Positions 35,888 through 44,297 of a stretch of DNA of 64,000 bases are shown piece after piece. Under the pieces are notes generated by a model that had not been told where the DNA came from, searched no databases, and worked only from the letters and a program-made list of their open reading frames with translations. Position 1 is the stretch's first letter; each line of letters starts with the position of its first letter. Source of the stretch: Emticicia sp051209875 (lineage in GTDB: Bacteria; Bacteroidota; Bacteroidia; Cytophagales; Spirosomataceae); assembly GCF_051209875.1 (NCBI RefSeq), contig NZ_JBNTQY010000001.1, positions 310,001 through 374,000 on the forward strand. Reading direction: 5' to 3'. A program made the translations under genes and the position numbers.

Positions 35888-36370
35888 CTAAATTTTAAAC
35901 AAACATCTTCTCCAACAAGGCCTTTTTATTACTTTGATATGAATGGAAATATTAAAAAAAGCATTCTCAACGGTCAAAATTTTACTTGTAATCAAAAGGT
36001 CTTCATAAGGCTGTAATATATTTTTGCGTGCTTGTTGGAAAGCACAAAAGATGGTGTGAACATCTCCTGAATTGTAAAAATCAATAAATTTGGGTATTTT
36101 TTAAAAATTAGGGTGAAGTCTATCTAACAAGAAATTATCTCCCTCATTATTATTATCGAAAATATCCATTTCTGCCCATTTTTCATAATGAATGTTCATG
36201 GGGATAGTTCTTAAATCAGAGCCTCCATTAATATGTAATAAACGTGGAATAAAATCACCAATTTCTTCTAAAGTAAATTTCTTATCTTTTAATTGTAAAT
36301 CTATTAAGTACAGATTTTGCTGATGAGATTTAATAATTTCGAGTTCTGTACGATAAATTATACACAGCAG
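35888..36370 (-). pseudogene. Broken PAS-type LuxR-family regulator
   Basis: A 161-codon stretch, open except for one in-frame TAA at 36101-36103 and lacking a start codon. Before the stop it reads YLIDLQLKDKKFTLEEIGDF and LLHINGGSDLRTIPMNIHYE; after it, KFIDFYNSGDVHTIFCAFQQ. This pattern is that of the sensor half of Bacteroidota LuxR-type regulators with a PAS-like domain. The 5' part and the DNA-binding C-terminus are missing. Family assignment is from memory of the consensus. Confidence 0.6.
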
Positions 36371-36604
36371 ATTTGTTTGTCACTAATAAATCAAAAATAA
36401 CTATTGAAGTTTATTATGAAGAATAACACAGAACATATTTATTATACGGTACTTGATGCCTCTTTGAACATAAAAATATTATGAAATGTGGTAATTTTAT
36501 AACTGTAATATTTACACTATTCTATCATTATTTTTATCATCTGTAATAAGCCAAGTTCAAGCTATTAGTTTTATCAATGAAGTTAAATTAGGATTTTATA
36601 TAAA

Positions 36605-36781
36605 TCAAGTATTATTTATAAGAGTATTCAATTGCTGTATCAATACCATCTCCAAATCTCTCAAACTTTCATCTGAATATATTTCTACATCAATTGCAGA
36701 AATGTTTATGATAGGATTTTTCCCTAATGAATCACTAATTGAGAAGTGGTTAATATTTTCGTCTCTTGTGGTAAAATACAT
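36605..36781 (-). CDS. Small unknown protein, 58 residues
   Basis: ATG at 36781 to TGA at 36605. It begins MYFTTRDENINHFSISDSLG and ends SDESLRDLEMVLIQQL-NTLINNT. The tail is nearly the same as the remnant at 34165-34272, so the family is conserved within the island and this copy could be intact. The duplicated AT-rich motif block at 36868-36932 lies ~90 bases upstream. No function can be proposed. Confidence 0.5.
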   Translation of the reverse strand: MYFTTRDENINHFSISDSLGKNPIINISAIDVEIYSDESLRDLEMVLIQQLNTLINNT

Positions 36782-36867
36782 TAATTAGGACGTTTCGTAT
36801 GCCACACTTTTTATCATCTTGCGAAATGGTTAATCGTTTTACGTGATTTGGTCTGTTGTTCAATAAC

Positions 36868-36932
36868 CATTGATTTATTTATACTTTGTTTCTAAAAACA
36901 ATAATATTTTTTTCTAAATCTATAAATAAAAA
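36868..36932 (-). promoter_or_regulatory. Tandem TTTAGAAA motif block, copy 1
   Basis: On the minus strand, GATTTAGAAAAAAATATTAT is followed by TTTTTAGAAACAAAG about 21 bases on. The ~60-base block aligns with 39002-39061, which has TTTAGAAAGAAA twice at the same spacing. The two-turn spacing suggests an operator or upstream activator site. It lies upstream of the 58-residue gene. Confidence 0.4.
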
Positions 36933-36971
36933 TAATTGTTAAGTTCATGATTATCAGGAGTTTACTGGTTT

Positions 36972-36995
36972 TTTATTTGTACTTTCTTTCTAAAA
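36972..36995. repeat. 24-bp direct repeat, copy 1
   Basis: Identical over 24 bases to 39002-39025 (TTTATTTGTACTTTCTTTCT plus AAAA). It is a third occurrence of the TTTAGAAAGAAA motif but is not directly in front of a visible gene. Confidence 0.7.
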
Positions 36996-37052
36996 TTATT
37001 TCTAATTTATTTGTAATATGCTTAGTGTAATAGTTTGAGGTGCAAAATCATA

Positions 37053-37084
37053 AAAAAAGCCGAAATCAAGAAATTGACTTCGGC
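37053..37084 (-). terminator. Terminator of the second hip-like gene pair
   Basis: Stem AGCCGAAGTCAA/TTGATTTCGGCT (one mismatch) followed on the minus strand by TTTTTTT, 24 bases after the stop at 37108. Confidence 0.8.
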
Positions 37085-37107
37085 TCTCATTACAAAATCT
37101 ATGATTT

Positions 37108-37515
37108 TCAATAATTTGAAACCTCTAAAACGTAAGGATTAGTAATTGTACGCTTACCAAACATTTCAAGCATTTTTACGGTATCAAATGATTCTTCCGA
37201 GTGCTTTCGTAGTGCTTCTTGAACCATTGGTTGATTTTTTGTTGGAATTCGGCTTGAAAAAAACGGCCAAAGTTCCGATTGTTGATATTGCTTGTCCAAG
37301 TCTGGGAAGTCAGTGATAGGGCGAAGTCTATGCTGATTTTTAAAATCATTAGAGTATTCAAAAATCCATGTTGAGTTATCAAATTGGAGATTGCCAATCA
37401 AAAGGTTTTTGTATGATAAAGCAAATAAAGCCTCTTTTGTAGAGACTTCTTTAGCTTCTAATTCTTTGCTGCCATCTGACTTCAACAAAGAAAATAGATT
37501 AAATAGGTTTTTCAT
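37108..37515 (-). CDS. HipA N-terminal-domain-like (HipS-like) protein
   Basis: 135 residues from the ATG at 37515. The segment NLLIGNLQFDNSTWIFEYS, followed by RPITDFPDLDKQYQQSELWP and FFSSRIP, has the layout of the HipA N-subdomain-1 (strand, strand, then LWPFFxxRIP in place of LFPFFDGLIP). It starts with a four-base overlap (ATGA) with the end of the kinase gene, so the two are coupled. The order here is kinase first, N-domain second, the reverse of HipBST, and no hipB is present. An antitoxin role is inferred by analogy. Confidence 0.7.
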   Translation of the reverse strand: MKNLFNLFSLLKSDGSKELEAKEVSTKEALFALSYKNLLIGNLQFDNSTWIFEYSNDFKNQHRLRPITDFPDLDKQYQQSELWPFFSSRIPTKNQPMVQEALRKHSEESFDTVKMLEMFGKRTITNPYVLEVSNY

Positions 37516-38525
37516 TTGATTATCTTTAGGATAGTATTGAAACGTAATATTAGGCATTCTATTATAATATCAACTCTTGCCTGACTTATTAAAGGTCTAA
37601 AGTTTTTGTCGATTAAAGAAATTGCTGCATCTAATTTATCAACACTGTAAAAGGTTTTTATGTTCTGTGATGAGATTCCCATTTGGTTTGATTTTATAAA
37701 TTGCACCATTTGAAAATGTGTAATGTCTTGATTGCCATGCCAGCCAATTTTAGGCATTGAATTTTCAAGATAGTCTTTTAGAAATTTCTCTCGCCTCGTT
37801 TTATCTCTCTGCAAAGATATAATTTTTTCTTCGGATGTATTCCAAAATAATCCACGAGCGGTGTCATACACTGGTGAGAATCTTGGTGTGCTGTCCCCAG
37901 TAATATCCTCAATTATGCCGTAATTATAAAAATGTCTGTCGTTATTTCCAACTAAAGCATCAAATAAAATCATTTTGATAAAACTTGAAAATATTTCATC
38001 AGAATGCTGTTCATAAACCATGCTGACACAATTTTTGAACAATTGTATATTATTTATACCTTTTTCTAACTTTTGCTCATCTATTCTTTTTATAAATTCT
38101 GAACCATTAAAACACTTTGCATAAAGGTTGGCACAGTGAACCAACTGTTCGTCTTTTTTGAGGAAATATTTGCTTAAAAAACGCACTTGACCGTTGCAAA
38201 ATACTAACTTCGATTCTGCCATATTTAAACCCCAAACAACGCCTAACTGATTCAGGAGGAATTCCATCACCGATTCGTTTGGATACCATTTTCGTGCCGT
38301 TTTTGCAATATATAAGCTCCAAGTTTTTTTATTATCTCTTTTGCTTTCTCCGTATCGGTAAACTTTTATAAATTCTTTGGGGGCATCACCAGTGATTGAG
38401 TAGTTGTTTTGAACTTCGTAGTCTTTTTCACGTAGAATTTCCAACTTATTTTGCAATAAACGTTCATTCCCCGAAATTTTTTCAGGCGTTATCCTTGATA
38501 GTTTTAGCTTCGTGTTTTTCTTCAT
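37512..38525 (-). CDS. HipA-like kinase (CtkA/HipT-type)
   Basis: 337 residues from the ATG at 38525 (MKKNTKLKLSRITPEKISG). Kinase features: EFIKVYRYG (ATP-binding lysine), VGNNDRHFYNYGII (catalytic loop N-D-R-H-x-x-N) and FSPVYDTARGLFWN (metal-binding aspartate). The layout matches HipA-fold Ser/Thr kinases; the CtkA-like variants have this PVYDTARGL form. There is no N-subdomain in this protein; the following gene supplies one. Target unknown. An alternative start at 38561 would add 12 residues. It may be a second toxin-antitoxin locus or a regulatory kinase. Confidence 0.8.
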   Translation of the reverse strand: MKKNTKLKLSRITPEKISGNERLLQNKLEILREKDYEVQNNYSITGDAPKEFIKVYRYGESKRDNKKTWSLYIAKTARKWYPNESVMEFLLNQLGVVWGLNMAESKLVFCNGQVRFLSKYFLKKDEQLVHCANLYAKCFNGSEFIKRIDEQKLEKGINNIQLFKNCVSMVYEQHSDEIFSSFIKMILFDALVGNNDRHFYNYGIIEDITGDSTPRFSPVYDTARGLFWNTSEEKIISLQRDKTRREKFLKDYLENSMPKIGWHGNQDITHFQMVQFIKSNQMGISSQNIKTFYSVDKLDAAISLIDKNFRPLISQARVDIIIECLILRFNTILKIIK

Positions 38526-38637
38526 TATTGCAAAATTCTTTTCTTTACTCTTTAATATCAAAACTGAAGATGCTCATTAAATTGATGGTTAAATATTATT
38601 TTCAAAGATAAATGAAAACTTAGAGTAAGGTTTTGTT

Positions 38638-38970
38638 TTAAATTTTGTTATTCTCCTCACTATTATTTCCAGCCTTTGGTTGATAGTTTTCATCCCACAT
38701 ATCTCTATAAAAATAGACATAGTTAACAGTTACTTGCGGATTGATAGGGTAGTAGTAGCGACAAACTTTTTTGAATAATAACAAGAAATCATCATCAAAA
38801 CAGAAATCAAGTAAACCATCAAGCAGATGTTGTATTTCCTCATTGTTTTTCGTTTGAGAATTAATAAGTTCAGAAACTTGGACACTATAAATACCTAAAG
38901 CACGCTTTACCAATTGTTGATGCTCTTTCACCACCTCACTAAGAGAGTTCATAAGTTCATTGTCTTCCAT
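38638..38970 (-). CDS. Unknown island protein, 110 residues
   Basis: Starts MEDNELMNSLSEVVKEHQ; the ATG at 38970 is preferred to one at 39084 because the intervening codons overlap the repeat block 39002-39061. The N-terminal half is predicted helical; the rest contains an aromatic-rich stretch (RYYYPINPQVTVNYVYFYRD). No family recognised. It is on the same strand as, and upstream of, the second hip-like pair, 112 bases apart, so it may be part of that locus, perhaps in the position of a missing antitoxin. Confidence 0.55.
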   Translation of the reverse strand: MEDNELMNSLSEVVKEHQQLVKRALGIYSVQVSELINSQTKNNEEIQHLLDGLLDFCFDDDFLLLFKKVCRYYYPINPQVTVNYVYFYRDMWDENYQPKAGNNSEENNKI

Positions 38971-39001
38971 GATTAGGTTCGTTTTCTCAAAAACGATTGA
39001 A

Positions 39002-39061
39002 TTTATTTGTACTTTCTTTCTAAAAATGATATTATTTCTTTCTAAATTCACAAATAAAATA
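39002..39061 (-). promoter_or_regulatory. Tandem TTTAGAAAGAAA motif block, copy 2
   Basis: On the minus strand TTTAGAAAGAAAT and TTTAGAAAGAAAG are about 21 bases apart, immediately upstream of the 38638-38970 gene. The block aligns with 36868-36932, and its first 24 bases are identical to 36972-36995. Probable shared promoter/operator of island genes. Confidence 0.45.
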
Positions 39062-39151
39062 CTTGCAAAGTTATTGATTATCAATTGTTTAGGTGGCGTT
39101 TGTTTGTAATTTATTTGTAGTTTATTTGTAAAATTGTTTCTAAATTACTGC

Positions 39152-39868
39152 TTAATACTCCCAATCAGCATGACTAACAGGCAGTGTATTAAGTTCAGTC
39201 TTTAGCTGTTTCCAGTTGGGTAGATAAGTGTTTATATAGTGTAAAAATCTGTCGTTATGGTGGCGTTCGAGCAGATGCACCATTTCATGCACGATGATAT
39301 ATTCTAAGCAATGAATAGGCTTTTTGGCCAGTTCAAGATTTAGCCAGATACGTTTTTTCTCTATGTTACAAGTACCCCATTTGGTTTTCATTTGCTTTAC
39401 TTGCCATGCGTTTACTTGCACTTGCATTATTGTTTGCCACTTTTCGATAATTGGCTGAATCAACTTTTTTAGTTCACTTCTGTACCATTCATTCAAAATG
39501 CTTTGTCGTTGTGCAATACTTGTATCTGGCCGCACAAATAAGTCAATGTATGTTTTAGTTTTTAGTAAAACCTTAGCTGGAGCATCATGCTCGGTTACTC
39601 GCAATAAATATCTACGACCTTGAAAATAATGACTTTCTCTGGTCTCAAATATCCTTGGTGATTGGCGTTCTTGATTAGCAAAATTGCGTTGGTGTCGCTT
39701 TATCCAAGATAGTTTTGATATGGCAAAAAGCCTAACGGTATCATCATCAGTATTGAGGGGTGCGGCAATTCGGACTCTGCCCGTAGGTGGATATACGGAC
39801 AAGTGTATATTCTTGATACTTTTTCGTATCACATCAATCGTAAAATTACTTATTTCAATTTGCTGCAT
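39152..39868 (-). CDS. YgjP-like metallopeptidase of the type I RM operon
   Basis: 238 residues with the zinc-protease motif HEMVHLLERHH (HExxH plus a downstream His) and the YgjP/DUF45 features KQMKTKWGTCNIEKKRIWLN and PIHCLEYIIVHEMVH. Such SprT-like proteins are often the last gene of type I restriction operons; their role there is not established. I choose the ATG at 39868 (MQQIEISNFT), one base after the hsdR stop; a start at 39901 would overlap hsdR. Confidence 0.88.
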   Translation of the reverse strand: MQQIEISNFTIDVIRKSIKNIHLSVYPPTGRVRIAAPLNTDDDTVRLFAISKLSWIKRHQRNFANQERQSPRIFETRESHYFQGRRYLLRVTEHDAPAKVLLKTKTYIDLFVRPDTSIAQRQSILNEWYRSELKKLIQPIIEKWQTIMQVQVNAWQVKQMKTKWGTCNIEKKRIWLNLELAKKPIHCLEYIIVHEMVHLLERHHNDRFLHYINTYLPNWKQLKTELNTLPVSHADWEY

Positions 39869-39869
39869 T

Positions 39870-42800
39870 TCAATAATCCTTTTGGTTTGAAGCCAAGTCA
39901 AAAATACGGAAAACTTCGGCTTCGTCAGTTATTCCAAAGTTGTTTAAAACTTGTCGGATGATAATCTCTACTTTTCTTCTTTTTATGTGTGTACCACGCC
40001 AATCATCATCTTTAGTTACTCTTATTTTGTGGTCTAATTCAATGGCCAAATCTTCATTTTGAAACAAGTTATCGAATAGAGCTTGTTTGGACTTAGTATC
40101 AATAGCGGATGGATATGACTTTTTAGTATCTGGCAAAATATCATGGGCTAAATCTTCATACCTTTTCAATAACTCTTCATAACTGATTGCCCCTTCTTTT
40201 CGTAGCCTGACCAATTCTAAAAGCAATACACTCATTTTTTCATAGTAGGCCGAGTTTGCTGGCATTTCTTGAATAATTGTTCGACGCATATTGTTCTCAA
40301 TAGTCTCGCTCATGGCATTTCTATTGCTTTTTATGCCCGTGGGCAAGGTATCAGTTGCTTCGGTGATGCCGTTTTCAACAATTAGTTGCAAAAGCGTGGC
40401 TTCTCCTAAATTTGATAATACTCGGCTTGGGTCGGCTGTCAGATACATATCCAGCATTTGACGCATATCAGGCTCGTATTTTTTTAAATCAATGTAATCG
40501 CTGCTGTAATGCTTGATGCTATTGCGTAGCTCGGCATAATAGTTTACCTTTTCCTTTATTTTATCGGCTTCTGCTTGTGTATAACCTGCCTCAATGATTT
40601 CAGCCGCAATATTATTATAGGCTCTAATGAGTGCCACTACCAATTTATATAATGTCAAACGTTTTTCTTCTCTGGCTTTTAAATCATCTTTATTTGATGG
40701 GTCGCCACAGAAATAGTGGTAATACTGCTCTAACTGTTTGGGCATTGGTACATCCAAACATAATTGATGGAGTGCTTCAATAGCATCTTCTAATCGTTCT
40801 TTGGCTTTGGTTAATCGGTCAGTCAATAAACCCTTAATATCTTCTGGTTCAAATCCATCAAAAGCATCGGATGTATAATCGGAGATAGATTTATTGAGGT
40901 TTTCTATTAGATTTTTGTAGTCAACTATGTAACCAAATTCTTTGTAGTAAGGGTCGCTTTCTTCTTCTTTTCCTAAGCGATTGGTTCGGCAAATAGCTTG
41001 AAAAAGCCCGTGGTCTTGCATTTGTTTGTCGATATACAAATAGGTGCAATGCACAGCATCAAAACCTGTCAAAAGCTTATCTACTACAATTAGCAATTGC
41101 ATATTGGCAGGTTCTTTCTTGAATTTATCTTTGGCATAAGCCTCAAAACTCTCTGCATCTTTGAAATTATAATCTCGGAGCATACGCTGATAAATCTCAA
41201 ACTGCTCTTTTTTCTGGGTTTCTCCGTTGCCTGTTTCTTCTATTTTTATAGTGCTTTCATTAGGTTCGTAGCTTGTAATGATAGCACATTTTTTTACACC
41301 AAAATTCTGAAATATTTCATAATATCGGCAAGCTTCATAGATACTTCTGGCTACCAGCATAGCATTACCCCTGCCATCTTTCAATCGGGGTTTACTGATA
41401 AAATCTTTTTTAATATCAAACACAATTCGCTCTAAGCGGCTTTTTGTGCTTAAAACCTTTTGCATTGTTCCCCACTGCTGCTTGAGTTCGGCTTTGGGTA
41501 GGTCGTTCATGCCCTTGGTTACGAGTTCAAACCATTCATCTATGCCTTTTTGGTCTAAAACGTGCTGGTCAACGTCACGTGCTTCGTAGAGTAAATCTAA
41601 TACAACACCATCTTTTACGGCTTCATCAAATTTGTAGGTGTGAATGTAGCTGCCAAATACCTCCAAACTTTTCTTTTTGTCTTTTTTGAGTAAGGGAGTA
41701 CCCGTAAAACCAATAAAAACGGTGCTTTCGGGCAGTATTTTCTTCATAGCATCGTGTAGCTCGCCACTTTGTGTGCGATGGCACTCATCAATGAAAACCA
41801 CAAACTGACCTTTGGGTTGAAAATCCTTTGAGTTTTGAAGGTCTTTTACAAATTGACTGGTGGTGTATTCATCTTTACTACCAAATTTATGCACCAAACT
41901 ACAAAGCAACCGAGGCGAAGTAACATTTAGTTTAGAAAGTAAATCGGCACTGCTTTTGGTGCGAACGATGGTTTCGCCTACGCCCAGAAACACACCTTCT
42001 ATTTGTTCGTCGAGTTCGGTGCGGTCGGTTACTATGAGCAACCGCTGGTCGGTACCCATTGGTTTGTTTTCCAAAATCCATTTGGCGAGCCACACCATAG
42101 TAAGGCTTTTACCGCTACCTTGTGTGTGCCAAATAATTCCACCTTCTCGCTTGGCAATATACTTTTGTGCTTCTTTGATACCAAAATATTGGTTTGGGCG
42201 ACAAAGTTTCTTGGTGCCAAAATCAAAGATGATGAAGTTATGAATGATTTCGATTAGACGATTTTTATTGCAAAACTGGCAGATATGCTTATCGAGCAAA
42301 ATCTCTTCAGGGTCATATACATCGTTGTCTTCTTTCCACTTCAGAAAAAACTTCTCTTCAGTCTTGGTTGTGCCATAGTATAGACCGTTGCTGTCGTTTC
42401 CCGCTAATACCACTTGTATTGTTGGGAAAAACTGCATATTGAAAAACTTTGTTTGATTGCTCAGGTTTTGCCTGATTCCTTCACTGGCCGATACACTCGC
42501 ACGCTTGAGTTCGAGTACGCCAATGGCTATGCCGTTGATGTACATAACTATATCTGGCCGACGTTCTTTTTTGCCTTTGATGGTTACTTCTTCTGCAATG
42601 GCAAAGTTATTATTCGTAGGATTTTCCCAGTCTATGAAATGAACGGTTTCGGGCTTGCTCATGGCTTCAACCTTTTTGGCTGTGCCATAGCGGAGCATCG
42701 AATATACTTCTTTATTGATGGTGTAAAGGTCGTCGTTGGTGTTGATGCTGGCTTCTTTCTTGAAAGCAAAAATAGCTTTATTGATTAGCTCGTTGCTGTA

Positions 42801-42956
42801 CTTACCATGTAGGTAGCGACGGAGTTCGGCTTCTTCTATATTGCTGTTGTTTTCACGCTCTTCCCAATTACCAAGATATTGGTAACCGAGTTTTTCTTGA
42901 AATAATCTAACGATACGATTCTGACCGCTGCGTTCGCTTTCGCCTACTTTGCTCAT
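39870..42956 (-). CDS. hsdR: Type I restriction enzyme, R subunit
   Basis: 1028 residues. N-terminal PD-(D/E)xK nuclease: RPDIVMYINGIAIGVLELKR (D and ExK at about 134-155). SF2 translocase: Walker A WHTQGSGKSLTM, DEAD-type FIDECHRTQSG, motif III GFTGTPL, motif VI QAICRTNR. With HsdM2S it translocates DNA from an unmethylated site and cuts at a distance. C-terminal helical assembly region from ~800. It is separated from mcrC by a Fic gene. Its first 57 bases plus flank also occur at 44233-44297, which shows where it originally began. Confidence 0.96.
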   Translation of the reverse strand: MSKVGESERSGQNRIVRLFQEKLGYQYLGNWEERENNSNIEEAELRRYLHGKYSNELINKAIFAFKKEASINTNDDLYTINKEVYSMLRYGTAKKVEAMSKPETVHFIDWENPTNNNFAIAEEVTIKGKKERRPDIVMYINGIAIGVLELKRASVSASEGIRQNLSNQTKFFNMQFFPTIQVVLAGNDSNGLYYGTTKTEEKFFLKWKEDNDVYDPEEILLDKHICQFCNKNRLIEIIHNFIIFDFGTKKLCRPNQYFGIKEAQKYIAKREGGIIWHTQGSGKSLTMVWLAKWILENKPMGTDQRLLIVTDRTELDEQIEGVFLGVGETIVRTKSSADLLSKLNVTSPRLLCSLVHKFGSKDEYTTSQFVKDLQNSKDFQPKGQFVVFIDECHRTQSGELHDAMKKILPESTVFIGFTGTPLLKKDKKKSLEVFGSYIHTYKFDEAVKDGVVLDLLYEARDVDQHVLDQKGIDEWFELVTKGMNDLPKAELKQQWGTMQKVLSTKSRLERIVFDIKKDFISKPRLKDGRGNAMLVARSIYEACRYYEIFQNFGVKKCAIITSYEPNESTIKIEETGNGETQKKEQFEIYQRMLRDYNFKDAESFEAYAKDKFKKEPANMQLLIVVDKLLTGFDAVHCTYLYIDKQMQDHGLFQAICRTNRLGKEEESDPYYKEFGYIVDYKNLIENLNKSISDYTSDAFDGFEPEDIKGLLTDRLTKAKERLEDAIEALHQLCLDVPMPKQLEQYYHYFCGDPSNKDDLKAREEKRLTLYKLVVALIRAYNNIAAEIIEAGYTQAEADKIKEKVNYYAELRNSIKHYSSDYIDLKKYEPDMRQMLDMYLTADPSRVLSNLGEATLLQLIVENGITEATDTLPTGIKSNRNAMSETIENNMRRTIIQEMPANSAYYEKMSVLLLELVRLRKEGAISYEELLKRYEDLAHDILPDTKKSYPSAIDTKSKQALFDNLFQNEDLAIELDHKIRVTKDDDWRGTHIKRRKVEIIIRQVLNNFGITDEAEVFRIFDLASNQKDY
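42892..42956 (-). repeat. 65-bp direct repeat, copy at the hsdR start
   Basis: The first 65 bases of hsdR are repeated with a single mismatch at 44233-44297. The two copies bracket the Fic gene. Confidence 0.95.
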
Positions 42957-42968
42957 GGCTGTTTGGAT

Positions 42969-44093
42969 TTAACTATTGAATAGTGATAAATAATCATTAA
43001 AGACATATAATTTATTACGTTGTGAGCCTGTAATTTCTTTTAGAATGTCTAATTTTTCTAAATCATCAATTAGTTTATAGTTCGTTGCTTTTGATTTATG
43101 TGTTATCAATTCCATCTTTGACGCATCTATTACGGGCTGACTGTAAAGAAATTCAATAACCTTTCGTGCTTCATTGGTTCTACTCCCAAACGAACGAAGC
43201 TTTATTTCTAAAGTTTTTTGTAATTGCAAAATACCGTCAAATGTTTCTACCCCTTTTTTTGATATTTCGATAACTCCTGTCAGAAAGAATTTCAACCATT
43301 GATTGATGTCGTTGTGTGTACGCACTCGCATTAGATTATCATAATAAAGTGTTCTATTGCGTTCAAAAAAATCAGAAAGGTATAATATTGGCTGTTTTAG
43401 TATGCCTTTATGTACCAAATATAAAGTAATCAATAATCGCCCAACTCTTCCATTTCCATCTAAAAAAGGGTGAATTGTTTCAAACTGATAGTGTATTATA
43501 GCAATTTTTAATAAGTCAGGAAGTGGATTTAGTTCATCATTGGCAAAAAATTCAATGTCTGATATAAGGTCAGCGATAGATGTATGCACAGGAGGAATAA
43601 AAACAGCATCATTGATTGATGCTCCTCCAATCCAGTTTTGGCTCGTGCGATATTCTCCTGGCAATTTGTGTTTGCCTCGCACTCCCTGTAATAAAATTTT
43701 ATGGGTTTGTTTGATAAGGCGTGATGAAAAAGGAAGGTTATGTAATTGTTTCACCGCATCATTCATCGCACCGATATAATTTTGTACTTCTTCCCAGTCG
43801 TCTCGCTTTTCTGTTGCAATATCTTTTTTGTCTAAGAAAGCTTCTTCCATGTTTGTTTGCGTTCCTTCGATTTTTGAAGATTGGGTTGCTTCTTTCGCTA
43901 TGTGCATTCTGATATAAAGCTCAATATTTACATACTCTGAGTACATATCAAGCCTACCCAGTGAGCGGTCGGCTTTGCTCAATAATTGAAGCAATTGCAT
44001 ATCATCCAATTGCCAATTGCGGTTAATTGGGTTGGGTTGAAAACTTTTAAAGTATCCTTGGTTGACGTAATTACCAGAACGAAAAGATTTCAT
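42969..44093 (-). CDS. Fic family protein inserted in the restriction operon
   Basis: 374 residues from the ATG at 44093 (MKSFRSGNYVNQGYF). It has the DUF4172/Fic_N region, the class II inhibitory motif SSKIEG, the Fic core motif HPFLDGNGRVGR and a C-terminal winged-helix-like region (SKMELITHKSKATNYKLIDD). It would AMPylate a protein target. It lies between mcrC and hsdR on the operon strand, flanked by the 65-bp duplication of the hsdR start. An alternative start at 44120 adds nine residues. Whether it modulates restriction or is a passenger cannot be told from sequence. Confidence 0.92.
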   Translation of the reverse strand: MKSFRSGNYVNQGYFKSFQPNPINRNWQLDDMQLLQLLSKADRSLGRLDMYSEYVNIELYIRMHIAKEATQSSKIEGTQTNMEEAFLDKKDIATEKRDDWEEVQNYIGAMNDAVKQLHNLPFSSRLIKQTHKILLQGVRGKHKLPGEYRTSQNWIGGASINDAVFIPPVHTSIADLISDIEFFANDELNPLPDLLKIAIIHYQFETIHPFLDGNGRVGRLLITLYLVHKGILKQPILYLSDFFERNRTLYYDNLMRVRTHNDINQWLKFFLTGVIEISKKGVETFDGILQLQKTLEIKLRSFGSRTNEARKVIEFLYSQPVIDASKMELITHKSKATNYKLIDDLEKLDILKEITGSQRNKLYVFNDYLSLFNS

Positions 44094-44232
44094 ATTATCG
44101 AAATTTAAAATTATCGACAAATATAATAATAAGAATTCCGTTAGTTTAGTTTTTTGGTTAAAATCTAAACTAACAATTTTTTTATTTTAGTTTTATTCGA
44201 TATTCTATAATAAGGAAACTTTTTATTCTTAA

Positions 44233-44297
44233 TTTTCTTGAAATAATCGAACGATACGATTCTGACCGCTGCGTTCGCTTTCGCCTACTTTGCTCAT
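44233..44297 (-). repeat. 65-bp direct repeat, orphan hsdR start after mcrC
   Basis: A 64/65 match to the start of hsdR directly follows the mcrC stop, so the sequence reads TAAATGAGCAAAG. It encodes the first 19 to 21 residues of HsdR and then runs into AT-rich DNA. It marks the original mcrC-hsdR junction before the Fic cassette arrived. Confidence 0.93.

Noticed and set aside
36598..36830. Possible further hip-type gene
   Set aside because: Only the 58-codon frame is open; it has none of the HipA or HipB motifs.
44233..44297. Possible small gene starting with the HsdR N-terminus
   Set aside because: It is a 64/65 copy of the hsdR start that then loses similarity; it is a duplication scar, not a gene.
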